IMG/VR virus record: IMGVR_UViG_3300037245_000782
Coordinates: 1 to 25,602 of that record
Reading direction: 5' to 3' (one strand)
Length of the DNA stretch: 25,602 nucleotides
Source of the DNA: a virus
Under the pieces are notes generated by a model, which saw only the letters and a list, made by a program, of their open reading frames with translations, did no database searches and had not been told where the DNA came from. The translations under genes and the position numbers were made by a program. How positions within the stretch are numbered: position 1 is the first letter of the stretch; each line of letters begins with the position of its first letter. Positions 1 to 9,131 of the stretch are shown piece after piece.

Positions 1-3000
1 CTGGTGGTACAGATATATCCTTACCGCCTTCGACTCTGCTTGGCAATGCTCTCGGTCTTGAAGTATAGAGTGGGTCTCTTGCTATGTCGTAACCGTTAAG
101 TATCCTTGATGTTTCGTTGATCGCATCGGCTCTTAATGGAGTAAGTTCATTAGTCCAGTCAGCAAGGCCAGTAAGCATTGAATCTTTTCTGACAATCTTA
201 AGGACTTCTTTCAATTCAGCAAGACGATTAACTTTATCGTTACCCTGTGCATCTAGTGGGTAGTCGATAGTTTCCTTGCCAATAACCCAACCCTTTGTAC
301 TTAGTATAGCCTTAAGGTTTTCTGGACTCCTTGAATGAAGCTCTAATTTAACAAGGAAGTCTTTGGCTACTTTAATCTTCTTTCCGGCCAGAGTTATAGT
401 AACCTCTTCTGCTATTTGGTCTGTGTCATTGAACCCTAACTGTTCAAATCTTTCTTCTGACCTGTCAATCCACTCGTCTATCTTCTCTGCCGTCTTGCGT
501 TGTCCTTCGTGCAAGTCTGTGTCGAGAATCTTCTTGGTTATAGGCGAATTAGAATTAGTCGATAACTGAACAAGCGTATCGAGGTGGGAGTCGTCAAGTA
601 CTGTCAATTTCTTAGTGAACTCACCTGTCTTCTGTAACGCACCCTTCTCGGCAGTAAGCGGTTTGCCCTTCTTGGTCTTACGCTTAGCGGCAAATGTAGG
701 TGCTATCTCCTTCTCAGTGATGGTCTTTAATGCGCCATCTAAAGGTTTGAATCCCTTCTTAGTGAGCAACTGCCCTTTAAGTTTGGCGTTGTGGACTAGG
801 CTCTTGAGACTCTGTACGACAAGCTTTATATCTTCTGTATCTATCTCGTCTACATTCTTCTGAGTAAGGACATTAAGTTGACGGACTCTTTCATTAGGCA
901 ACTTTAATGCCGCCTCTGTAGCCTCATCTAACGCCTCAATACCGCCTGCGAGTTCAGTAGAAAGTCTCTGAGTAACCTGCTGTAAAGATTTAAGATCTGC
1001 ACCGAGCAGTTGCTCTCTACCTGTCCTAGCTTTAACATCTAGTTCGCCGAATGTTTTAACCGCATCTGGCGGAGGTTCAAGTTGGGTAGATATTTTCTTG
1101 AGACTTATCTCGTCAATGATCTCTATGAGCTTCTCACGTTGCGGTGACGGGACTTTACCGAGGCGCACCTTACCAAGTCGGTTCTTAGACTCGATAGCCT
1201 TTATAGTGGTCTTAAGTTCTCCTACGGCAATCTTGCGTTCAAACTTATCTATGCCAGCCTCTACCTCATCCATTAGCTTTCTGACATTCTTAATGGTTTT
1301 TACTTTATTTGCCCTGCTAATGAAATCTGCTCTAAGTCCTTTAGGGATGGCCTTTATCATGGATATGGCGTCGTTACGTAGGAATTCCTTAAACTCTACA
1401 GTTTCACGTACTTTGGCTATCTTAGCCTTAGACCCTTCAATAGTCTGTTCAAGTTTTATACTGGACTTCTCTTTCAAGGCATCTATCGCTGCCTGCCTCT
1501 TTAGGATTTCCTTATCAAGAGCAATCTCTTTCTTGGCTATCTCTTGAGCTTTGGCCTTTGTTTTCTCAAACTGCTTTTCAGCCTTAAGTTCTTCTCGCTT
1601 AGTTCTCAGGTCAGCTATCTGGTTCTCTTTTGTCTGGAGTTGTTTCCTAATCTTCGGGTCCGCAACTATCCTTGTCCCTTGAACTCCCTTTGCCTCTTTG
1701 AATGTTATGTGCATTGGGCCAGCTTCTTCTGGTGATACCAGTTTAGGCGGTAGTACCTTAGATGTAACCTTCTTGGCTTCAAGCAATTTCTTTGCGGCCT
1801 CAATAGCGATGGCTTCTTTAGTCCTCGGTGCTTGCTTGATTATCTTCTTTAGTATCTTTCCTGGCTTCTCTATCTCAGCGAACCCAGGTCTAAATCCTGG
1901 CAGTGCTTTACGAGTTGGCCTGACAACCGATGTCACTGGCTTCTTTGGTTTAAAGTTTATGGCAGATTTAAACTGGTTTGGATTGGTGGACTTTAAGTGC
2001 TTGAGAATTGAAACTACTTCTTCATGAGATATCTTTAAGTCTGGATTATTGAATAGTATCTTATCTGCTTGCTTATTGACTGGGAGGTTTTTTATCTCAT
2101 TAAACACAGCCTTCGCGCCAGAAAATATCACCTCAAGAGTAGCGCCTGTCAATGCGCCTATGCCAGTAGCCAGTGCTATGTCTTCGGCTCTACTGTCGAA
2201 TGTTTCACCTGCTTCTGGTGCTTGCAATGCAGTAAGTAGACCTGATTTTGTGCCAACCCCCAATGCAGCTTTAACTGTCTTCGGCAATGAGGTAAATACT
2301 TTAGCTTTACTAATGTCAGGTAACGCTGCGAAGTGTATCACTGATGCCGCTATGCCGCCAGTCTCTCCGCCTATTCTTGCCAGAAGGGTAGGGTCTTGAG
2401 CTACGACCTGTTCTCTGACTCTCGCCATCGACCTTATCCATATAGACTCATCGCCCTTGGGTATACCCAACAACGCCTCTGTAGGGCTGAAACCCTTGCG
2501 ACTTGTGAATTCAGGGAGACTAAATGCCAGTTTATTAAAGAAGTCAGTTCCGATAAGGGCTGTCAAGGGGAAATCTCTAACAGACTCTATGGCCTGTGGG
2601 ATAGTTTCTTTAATCCTAATCTCATCGCTAACTGCCTTTTGGATGCCATCACCGAACTCAAGCGGCTTATTCTCTATGGTCTCAAGGATAACCTTTAGGT
2701 CTTCCAGTGCCATACCTTTAACTTTATCCACCATCTTCTGATCTGGCTCTACTTCTAACTCAACATCAGACGGGTCTGCTCCTGCTTGTGGGAAATCCAA
2801 GAACGGTACAACGAAATCAGCGAGAGGGTCTCCTGTTACTTCTCTTTCTATTCCGAGGAAGTCCTTAACTACATTAACCCTCTTTGTTTCATCTAGCTTA
2901 ATCGACTCTCTGACAGTAGGAACTTTCTCTCCGCCTACGATTCCTATTTCGTCTAAAACATTTCTCGGTATGAACTGACCAGTATTCCTCCACCACATGT

Positions 3001-3319
3001 CCAGTCTTTGCTGTTTCTCTCCCTCTTTTGGCGGGAACAAATCATTGGCCCCCATAGAATTACTGAGGTCATTTTGTGCCGCCTCTATTCTTTCGGTCGT
3101 CCATTCGCCTGTCAATGAGTCTTGGTCTTTGGCGAATGGTATCCACGACAAGTCAAACCCAGCAGTATCTTCGACTAATGTGTCGACGGACAGTGGGTCT
3201 GCACCAGCCTGCTCAAAGTCAATGAACGGAGCGTCCTCTGGAGGCAATGATTGCTCTATATTGCCAGCAGTTACAGCATCCTCGGCTATGAAATTGTCAA
3301 GTTGTTCGTCTGTTATCAT
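1..3319 (-). CDS. Giant internal virion (polyvalent-type) protein, 3' end beyond the window
   Basis: The reading frame is open from an ATG at 3319 to the left edge, at least 1106 codons with no stop, so the C-terminus is missing. It begins inside the stop of the preceding gene (ATGA) with AAGGA ten bases upstream. The acidic N-terminal 190 residues hold a duplicated motif, PFIDFEQAGADP (residues 31-42) and PFLDFPQAGADP (172-183). An Ala/Gly-rich hydrophobic stretch follows near residues 330-415 (for example ALATGIGALTGATLEVIF), then several hundred Lys/Glu-rich residues likely to form helices and coiled coils. Size, composition and last place in the ejection-protein cluster match T7 gp16-like or 'large polyvalent' proteins carried in the head and injected with DNA. 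No enzymatic domain is identifiable in the visible part; one could lie beyond the edge. Role is inferred from position and architecture. Confidence 0.8.
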   Translation of the reverse strand, partial: MITDEQLDNFIAEDAVTAGNIEQSLPPEDAPFIDFEQAGADPLSVDTLVEDTAGFDLSWIPFAKDQDSLTGEWTTERIEAAQNDLSNSMGANDLFPPKEGEKQQRLDMWWRNTGQFIPRNVLDEIGIVGGEKVPTVRESIKLDETKRVNVVKDFLGIEREVTGDPLADFVVPFLDFPQAGADPSDVELEVEPDQKMVDKVKGMALEDLKVILETIENKPLEFGDGIQKAVSDEIRIKETIPQAIESVRDFPLTALIGTDFFNKLAFSLPEFTSRKGFSPTEALLGIPKGDESIWIRSMARVREQVVAQDPTLLARIGGETGGIAASVIHFAALPDISKAKVFTSLPKTVKAALGVGTKSGLLTALQAPEAGETFDSRAEDIALATGIGALTGATLEVIFSGAKAVFNEIKNLPVNKQADKILFNNPDLKISHEEVVSILKHLKSTNPNQFKSAINFKPKKPVTSVVRPTRKALPGFRPGFAEIEKPGKILKKIIKQAPRTKEAIAIEAAKKLLEAKKVTSKVLPPKLVSPEEAGPMHITFKEAKGVQGTRIVADPKIRKQLQTKENQIADLRTKREELKAEKQFEKTKAKAQEIAKKEIALDKEILKRQAAIDALKEKSSIKLEQTIEGSKAKIAKVRETVEFKEFLRNDAISMIKAIPKGLRADFISRANKVKTIKNVRKLMDEVEAGIDKFERKIAVGELKTTIKAIESKNRLGKVRLGKVPSPQREKLIEIIDEISLKKISTQLEPPPDAVKTFGELDVKARTGREQLLGADLKSLQQVTQRLSTELAGGIEALDEATEAALKLPNERVRQLNVLTQKNVDEIDTEDIKLVVQSLKSLVHNAKLKGQLLTKKGFKPLDGALKTITEKEIAPTFAAKRKTKKGKPLTAEKGALQKTGEFTKKLTVLDDSHLDTLVQLSTNSNSPITKKILDTDLHEGQRKTAEKIDEWIDRSEERFEQLGFNDTDQIAEEVTITLAGKKIKVAKDFLVKLELHSRSPENLKAILSTKGWVIGKETIDYPLDAQGNDKVNRLAELKEVLKIVRKDSMLTGLADWTNELTPLRADAINETSRILNGYDIARDPLYTSRPRALPSRVEGGKDISVPP

Positions 3320-4959
3320 TTAAACTGTTCCTTCAACCTATTGAAGAATCCTTCTTTAATATCTACTTTCTTTTTCCCTTTTGTATTTTTAACTGAACCT
3401 GAGCCAGACACTTCAAATATGCCTAGTGATACAGCTTCGTCTAGCAACGCCTTAGCCTCTGCCCTTCTGCCTTGCTTTAGCAATGCACCAACATTCTTCT
3501 TCAATGCGGTCTGTTGATCTTCTAAACTTTCAGCCAATCTCAACTGCCTTGCTGATGCTACTCTCAACTGTTGCTCTTCTGACATTGAGTATTTTCTCAT
3601 AAGCCTATTAACTTCCGAGTCTACTTGCTTTTTGTCATATTTCCCAGTTCTAAACTTATCATTCAATTCGATAACTGCTTTATTTGCAAAGTCTTTCAGT
3701 ATCTCTTCTGATTCCTCTGCTCCAAATAGATTAGGTTGCTTTTCAATTGAGTCTCTAAGTAACTTCTCTCTGCCTTTGAGCATAGCCGTTCTTTGCCGTG
3801 TCTCGCCATCCCCGGCCTCCTCAGATGCAGCAAACAGTCCGTTAATAAAGCCTTTTCCGTCCGTAGTGTTTATTGGCGAACTCTTGGCTATTAGATTATA
3901 AAATTCTAACGCACTAGTGAAGGACATATCTCCTGTTTTGACGTTAGATATAAGGGCAAGTGCCTGTATTCTTGTCTGGTCTGATGTTATCACGTTGTCC
4001 TTGTAACTCTTCACAGACGCAATATAGGAGTTTGCTAGTTTTATTTGCTTATTCTTTTCCGTCTCATCCATTGGTAATGAGTTTATAAATGTCTGTATAT
4101 CGCTAAGTTCATCGTTATTGAGCTTTTTATTTATATCATTAACAGAAGACTTAGTTGCTTCTTCAAGTTTAAGTTTGCCTTCTGCCCTGCGATTCGACAC
4201 TCTAGTCTTATATTCAGACTCAGCCTCTTGTTTGTCTTCTTCTGGTATATCACTTGCCTCAATAATATCAAATCCAGCATCGAGGTCTCCATCTGGATTC
4301 TCTGGAGTCACAGTAGCTTGCCATGCCTTAAAAGCAATACCCTGTGCAATTCCGATAGACCTGCCCTTGAGCACCTTCTCTACCGCTATCTCGTTCTGCA
4401 ATAGCTCCTTAGCGGCTTCTTCTTCGGTCAATACTCCAGTAACATCTCTAGCCATCTCCGTCATCAGATTAGCCATGTCAAGGTTTGTAGACTGTATGGC
4501 ACTTGCTCTGTTAGTGATGTGGTCGGCCTCGATGTTAGATTTTGATTTCTGCAAACCAAGAATCTTAACGTCTGACTCCCATCTATCTATGTTACGGCCA
4601 ATGATATCATTAAACCTCTTAGCACCGACTCCGCTTTCGGGCTTTAATGTCTTGATAGATTCAATAGTTTTATCGAACCCCTCTTGGTAAGTCTTAGGGT
4701 CGTTATTAAACGCAAGCCCAGCCTTGAACTCCCTCATCTGCGACTCTGCCTGAGTAGCCGCTGTAGCCGCCTCACTTGCTCCATTAGCTAGTTCTATCTG
4801 CTGTATAGCATCAGTCAATGAGCCTATGCCTTGGCCTAATGCGGCTAATCCTTGAGCCTCTATACCTTGTCCGGTAGAGGCTATGCTTTGTGGTATTACA
4901 GCACCCGACACTGCACCTGATGGAGTTACTTGTCTTGTATGTGTTGGTATTCTAGTCAT
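3316..4959 (-). CDS. Probable internal core / ejection protein (T7 gp15 position), 547 aa
   Basis: This gene lies between the gp14-like coiled-coil protein and the giant polyvalent protein, the place of gp15 in T7-like phages. It is shorter than T7 gp15 (about 750 aa). It has a Gly/Ala/Gln-rich N-terminus (residues 10-60, containing GLAALGQGIGSLTDAIQQIE) like many virion proteins that sit inside the capsid. A long, mostly helical charged body follows, with heptad-like stretches, and a lysine-rich tail. There is no signal peptide, membrane span or catalytic motif. An AGGA ribosome site precedes the ATG, and the TGA stop overlaps the next ATG (ATGA), implying coupled translation. I infer a structural part of the DNA-ejection channel; sequence identity to gp15 cannot be shown by eye. 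Confidence 0.75.
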   Translation of the reverse strand: MTRIPTHTRQVTPSGAVSGAVIPQSIASTGQGIEAQGLAALGQGIGSLTDAIQQIELANGASEAATAATQAESQMREFKAGLAFNNDPKTYQEGFDKTIESIKTLKPESGVGAKRFNDIIGRNIDRWESDVKILGLQKSKSNIEADHITNRASAIQSTNLDMANLMTEMARDVTGVLTEEEAAKELLQNEIAVEKVLKGRSIGIAQGIAFKAWQATVTPENPDGDLDAGFDIIEASDIPEEDKQEAESEYKTRVSNRRAEGKLKLEEATKSSVNDINKKLNNDELSDIQTFINSLPMDETEKNKQIKLANSYIASVKSYKDNVITSDQTRIQALALISNVKTGDMSFTSALEFYNLIAKSSPINTTDGKGFINGLFAASEEAGDGETRQRTAMLKGREKLLRDSIEKQPNLFGAEESEEILKDFANKAVIELNDKFRTGKYDKKQVDSEVNRLMRKYSMSEEQQLRVASARQLRLAESLEDQQTALKKNVGALLKQGRRAEAKALLDEAVSLGIFEVSGSGSVKNTKGKKKVDIKEGFFNRLKEQFK

Positions 4960-4967
4960 AAATAATC

Positions 4968-5597
4968 CTATTTGCCTAAGCCAAATGATGCTCTTGTTGG
5001 ACCTGTAGTCTTAGGTGATCCGAACCCTTGACTTCTCGCAATCCCCACGCTACCTACCGTGCCTGCTGCAATTCCTACAGATTGCAGGATAGACGCTCTA
5101 CTGGCCGCTCTACCTCTAGACTTTGCTGCACTACCCTCTGCTCTGAATATACCAGCTTGAGCTTTTGAGGTTCCAGCACGTATTACACCCTCCCTGAGAA
5201 GGGTCAGCCTGTCAGCTTCAAGGTTCTGCGCTGTGTCTACTATCACGCTTAGCGGTGAGCCTCTCAGTGCGACGCCTGACTTGGCTATAGCGGTCCTTTG
5301 GCGGGACTTGAGTGCTTTGCCCTGTCTCTCTAGCCTGATTGCTTCTGCTGCGGCAGCAGTGCGTTGCTCCTCTGCCTGTCGCTCTGCTAGTTGTGCGTTG
5401 CGTTGGGCTATCTTCTCTTGGAATTTACCTTGAGCCTTGGCCTGTTGTCCCTGTTGGACAGTAGATACCGTTGCTATTGAACCTGCTACTATTAGTCCAA
5501 TAGTCACTGGGTCGTGCCGGTTGAATAGCTGAGACTTTCCAAGTGGCATTGGTATCTCAAGATAGCCCCATCCTAGTTTTAGTTCTTTATATATCAT
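4968..5597 (-). CDS. Internal virion protein, T7 gp14-like, 209 aa
   Basis: I choose the ATG at 5597 because it overlaps the stop of the upstream gene as ATGA and has GAGG six bases upstream. The frame is open further upstream to 5717, but that would overlap the neighbour by over 120 bases. The protein has a short N-terminal hydrophobic segment (PVTIGLIVAGSIATVSTV, about residues 30-47), then an Ala/Gln/Arg-rich coiled coil (about 48-100) and a Gly/Ala-rich C-terminal half. T7 gp14 (196 aa), which is ejected into the outer membrane during infection, has the same size and layout, and many podovirus homologues share the pattern SGV.LRGSPL seen here near residue 110. It lies between the GNAT-like protein and the gp15-position protein. 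The family call rests on architecture and context. Confidence 0.78.
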   Translation of the reverse strand: MIYKELKLGWGYLEIPMPLGKSQLFNRHDPVTIGLIVAGSIATVSTVQQGQQAKAQGKFQEKIAQRNAQLAERQAEEQRTAAAAEAIRLERQGKALKSRQRTAIAKSGVALRGSPLSVIVDTAQNLEADRLTLLREGVIRAGTSKAQAGIFRAEGSAAKSRGRAASRASILQSVGIAAGTVGSVGIARSQGFGSPKTTGPTRASFGLGK

Positions 5598-6064
5598 TTT
5601 ATCCTCGCATACAAGATACAGTCTATTTGATCTGGTGTGTACTTCTTTGCGATACCTTCTGGCGTAAACCCTAGATGCCTGAATAGCGTGTGTGCCTGTG
5701 GAAAGTCCGTCCTGCACCAGCCCTGTAATCTTACAAAGTCATTATCGTCAATCAGTTGCTTAAGTCCCTTAAGTATGACTTCACCAGTCCTCATCGGGAA
5801 TCTATGTACTTCTGGAGATAGCATTAACCATACCTCGCCAACGCCGTTCCACATCTTCCTTATTCCACCACACCCAACTATTATACCATCAACTAATCCT
5901 GTCACGCTAAGTCCATGCTCTTCTGTTTGAGCAGAAAGCTCATTGATGTTCTGGTCTCCAAAGACCATACCAATGTCGCCCTCTTTAATCCCATCGCCAA
6001 CTATCCAAAGCATATCTTCTGCTTTGAATGGCCTAACTTCTGTTCTTTCGGCTAGGCTAATCAT
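5594..6064 (-). CDS. GNAT-fold virion-associated protein, T7 gp13-like, 156 aa
   Basis: The protein has the outline of a GCN5-related acetyltransferase: an N-terminal VRPF.AEDM strand-helix, a central beta hairpin (VDGIIVGCGGI, about 57-68), a strand VWLMLSP (about 77-83) and a C-terminal HTLFRHLGFTPEG segment (about 125-137), which resembles the conserved GNAT motif. The acetyl-CoA pyrophosphate loop (Q/R-x-x-G-x-G/A) is poorly kept: the sequence there reads RFPMRTGEV, so catalysis is doubtful. T7 gp13, a small virion assembly protein with this fold, occupies the same place between the tail tube genes and gp14. The start at 6064 has AGGAG seven bases upstream and overlaps the end of the nozzle gene by eight bases; the stop overlaps the next ATG. 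A virion-assembly role is more likely than an enzymatic one. Confidence 0.8.
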   Translation of the reverse strand: MISLAERTEVRPFKAEDMLWIVGDGIKEGDIGMVFGDQNINELSAQTEEHGLSVTGLVDGIIVGCGGIRKMWNGVGEVWLMLSPEVHRFPMRTGEVILKGLKQLIDDNDFVRLQGWCRTDFPQAHTLFRHLGFTPEGIAKKYTPDQIDCILYARIK

Positions 6065-9000
6065 TGTTGGCTCCTATGTCGTAGGTAAACGATAGGACTG
6101 TCATGGGCAAAGGCTGAGTCTGTTTCGCTACAATATCAGTATCTCTTGTATATCCGCCTGGAATCGATACTTTTTTGAATCCAGTGAATAACGAAGTCGA
6201 CTTAGATATGTCTTCTTGTCTTGAATCATCAGGACCGATGGTTCCGCCAATAGTCTCAAATACATTAGCGATCATTTTGTTGATTCGCTTAGTCGTAGAC
6301 AGTCCTGTTCCTTCTATGTCGATGTCCATTGGGATCAGAGTTGAATCATAGCCCAAGCCTACTTGATATTTGGTCGCTGTAGTCTCTGCGGTTATCTGTC
6401 CACCTGAAACAACCTTAGTTGCCTGGGCTAACCCATCGCCAAGAACTTGAACTGTCTCTCCTTCAAGATGGTCTAATCCTGTTATTGTAGTATCCCCACC
6501 CGTATCAGTTATGTACGAGTCAAGGAACTTATAGTCTGATGCACTAGTGGCAAGTTCTCTCTGGTTGAATCTCTCAATGTACCGAACTGTCCCACCGTCA
6601 ATAGTTCGCTTGACAGAAATCCATACTTCATCTTCTGATCTCGTTCCGCCATATATCACAGCAACAGATTCTATCTCACTGTCAGATGTAGAATCTACCG
6701 TAACAGTTCTATACCAGCTAAATACATTCTGGTCTCGTTCGTAAGTCATTGCGCATATTTGACCGTCAGTTCTGATACACCACAGGGTAGGGTCTGGTGT
6801 TCTCTGGAATGCAACCTCTAATATACCGTCACCTGTTATATGGTTGGCAAATACTGTCAGGTCGTCTGCTTTGTAGGAGTCAGAATCAAAGTTATATAAA
6901 AACTCACGTACTTTCTTACCGCCTCGCTGAATGAACAATGTAGCCTGGTTAACCAGCAGTGCCGCTATATCTTCTGATCCGTAGGTTGTCTGGAGTTTTG
7001 CCCTCACGTTAGTTGGGGTAAGAGCTTCTTCTTGCTTCGATGCACCGAGCAAGTGTTCACCTCCAACTGTACCCATTATCAATATCTCTTTAGAAAGCAT
7101 CCAACGTATTCTGTTCTGTTGACCTGTTCCAACTAAAGTGAATTGTATGCCATCTCCGTCATCAACGCCAAGCTCAAAGTTCTCGAAGTCTCCAACTGCG
7201 CTGCCCCATGTAGTGAGAGGCTCTGATAGATTGCCAGCGAAGGTAAGTCTTTCTTCGGCTGAAATCTTAACATCTATCGGATATCCCCTTCGGTTAGAGA
7301 ATGAACCCTCTGAGAATCTATGCGTCGGGTCTGTACTTCCAAGTGTTGTTAGGACTCTCGCTGTTGCTGACGTTGGACTTGATACTGTCAATATCTCAAC
7401 TATTCCAATATGAGATGTATCTCTTATAGAGAGTTGAATACTAGCGATTCCAGTACCATCAGCGACAGATACCCTTGTCCTGTAAATTGCATTAGCGTTG
7501 TCTTCTGTTTCTGATGCCACTGTGTTTTTGTTAGCCTTAGATGTCGTAGTAAATACTGTCTCGTAAGTTACTTCATCGTCATAACTTCTCTCGATAACTA
7601 TCGACGAAGGACCGCCAGTTCCCCATGTTCCGTTGGTAGTGTAGTCCCATGTGACACCTTTTGGTATTTCAAGGGTAGCAGATACAGCGTTTAGCACCGC
7701 CGAATCTAACTCTGCTGATATACTCGGAGTATTGCTGGCATGGACAAGTTTAAATAAAGCACCAGTCTGGCTCTTGGAAGTAGAGAGGTTACCACTTGGC
7801 TCATGTCCTGCTATGTTTCCTTCCACAAAGATATTCTCTCCATTGGCCGTTAAGGTTATATCGCCCGTAATTCCTGATGGAGTTATGGTTATTTCAGTAT
7901 CTGAATTCGGGTCTCTAAATGGGCCTGTTTTAAGGTCGATTACCCTTAATGTCCAATCGGTATCACTGAACCTCGAAAGAAGTCTTGTTTCGTAGTCTGG
8001 GTGAGAGATAAACATTACATCTGCTGATTGTTCAAACTTTAATGCTGGAATATCTGCCGTTAGGTATGGAGATTTAATTTCGTATATGAAGTTACCGGCG
8101 AAGATGGCGGCTACTTCTGTTGAGGTTAGAGCTCTGTTAAAGATAGCAGTGCTATCTAATTTGTCTGCCGTAATCAAACCCAGCCCATCACCCGCTACAA
8201 TACGCGCACCGATATAGACTTCTGTATCTGTATCCTCCATTGCGGTATATGTTCCAGTTGATGAAGTCGTACTAGCAACAGATGTACCGTCTACATACAA
8301 AGTAACTCCATCCGCCGCAGAAGAACCGCCGCTTCCATCGTAGGTCATTACGATATGTCTCCATCCATTAGCCATACCAGAATCAGTAAATTTTCTTTGC
8401 GCCGCTGAAGCCGACTGATCAAAGATAACCACTTGGTATCCCTTATTGGCTTCTATCTCTATCCACCATTCTCTTTCGTTTGTATGTGTATTGTCTTTTG
8501 CTATGAGCGTAGTAAAAGGGCTAGAGTTAGTTATAAAAACCCACATAGATACACTGAAGGCGCTATCGTCAGATCCGTCCCCAAAACTAAGCGATGGGCT
8601 GTCTCCGATAGACACAGCATATAGCCCAGCCATATCGAAACTGCCAGAGCCAACATTCCCTGTGTCTGCAACGACTGATGTATTTATATTACCCAAGGAC
8701 GAGTCTACCAATGTCCCAATAAAAGCCTCTGCCCCAGCCGAGTCATTAACTGTGGCATTATCGTCATCCTCTTCCATAGCCCAGTGAGCTATCATACCGT
8801 CAATTGACTGTAGATTATCTGTCGTGGATGTCTGCGTTAGTATCTCTCCGTCTTTGAAGAACCGGATAGACTGATTAGAAAATTCGAGTATATATGTATC
8901 GTCAACGGAATGTTCGAAAGGAACAAGCCTTGACTTCAAATCGTTATTCTTTGCTTCGGTAATAAACTCTAATCCCGGTCTACGCTCTGCCCCGCCATAG

Positions 9001-9128
9001 ATCAATGGGATAAAGTTCTCCATCGTCTTGCAACCAGAACCATATTTCTCCTGGTCGTTCCTTGAGTCCATCAAGGGAGAGAGTTCACCAGCATTAAACG
9101 ATTGTGTTATTTTATGTAGTTTAGGCAT
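6057..9128 (-). CDS. Tail nozzle (tail tubular protein B / stabilisation protein) with an inserted LamG domain, 1023 aa
   Basis: This forms the distal tube of the short tail below the adaptor. The N-terminus (ITQSFNAGELSPLMDSR, GGAERRPGLEFI) and the later signatures (SPYLTADIPALKFEQSADVM, ISAEERLTFAGNLSEPLTTW, GTVGGEHLLGA, ALTPTNV, TLFIQRGGKKVREFLYNFDS, DDLTVFANHIT) are those of the podovirus nozzle family, usually about 600-850 aa. Between DGEIL (about residue 97) and NFIYEIKSPY (about 346) lies an extra block of roughly 240 residues. It reads as a concanavalin/LamG jelly-roll: IDGMIAHWAMEE, FSVSMWVF, GWRHIVMTYDG, GVTLYVDGTSVAS, and AIFNRALTSTEVAAIF at its end. The start follows the preceding stop by three bases with only a weak ribosome site, so translation is probably coupled. 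The LamG block could bind carbohydrate on the host surface. Confidence 0.93.
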   Translation of the reverse strand: MPKLHKITQSFNAGELSPLMDSRNDQEKYGSGCKTMENFIPLIYGGAERRPGLEFITEAKNNDLKSRLVPFEHSVDDTYILEFSNQSIRFFKDGEILTQTSTTDNLQSIDGMIAHWAMEEDDDNATVNDSAGAEAFIGTLVDSSLGNINTSVVADTGNVGSGSFDMAGLYAVSIGDSPSLSFGDGSDDSAFSVSMWVFITNSSPFTTLIAKDNTHTNEREWWIEIEANKGYQVVIFDQSASAAQRKFTDSGMANGWRHIVMTYDGSGGSSAADGVTLYVDGTSVASTTSSTGTYTAMEDTDTEVYIGARIVAGDGLGLITADKLDSTAIFNRALTSTEVAAIFAGNFIYEIKSPYLTADIPALKFEQSADVMFISHPDYETRLLSRFSDTDWTLRVIDLKTGPFRDPNSDTEITITPSGITGDITLTANGENIFVEGNIAGHEPSGNLSTSKSQTGALFKLVHASNTPSISAELDSAVLNAVSATLEIPKGVTWDYTTNGTWGTGGPSSIVIERSYDDEVTYETVFTTTSKANKNTVASETEDNANAIYRTRVSVADGTGIASIQLSIRDTSHIGIVEILTVSSPTSATARVLTTLGSTDPTHRFSEGSFSNRRGYPIDVKISAEERLTFAGNLSEPLTTWGSAVGDFENFELGVDDGDGIQFTLVGTGQQNRIRWMLSKEILIMGTVGGEHLLGASKQEEALTPTNVRAKLQTTYGSEDIAALLVNQATLFIQRGGKKVREFLYNFDSDSYKADDLTVFANHITGDGILEVAFQRTPDPTLWCIRTDGQICAMTYERDQNVFSWYRTVTVDSTSDSEIESVAVIYGGTRSEDEVWISVKRTIDGGTVRYIERFNQRELATSASDYKFLDSYITDTGGDTTITGLDHLEGETVQVLGDGLAQATKVVSGGQITAETTATKYQVGLGYDSTLIPMDIDIEGTGLSTTKRINKMIANVFETIGGTIGPDDSRQEDISKSTSLFTGFKKVSIPGGYTRDTDIVAKQTQPLPMTVLSFTYDIGANND

Positions 9129-9131
9129 TTA

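Noticed and set aside
1098-1547. A 149-codon rightward frame opposite the giant virion protein.
   Set aside because: Shadow of the long leftward frame, with biased Ser/Leu/Phe content and no coding signals.
4118-4690. A 190-codon frame opposite the gp15-position gene.
   Set aside because: It is antisense to a well-supported gene, Ser/Leu-rich as reverse-complement shadows are, and lacks a ribosome site.
5598-5717. A longer N-terminus for the gp14-like protein.
   Set aside because: It would overlap the GNAT-like gene by more than 120 bases. The ATG at 5597 has a ribosome site and an ATGA junction.
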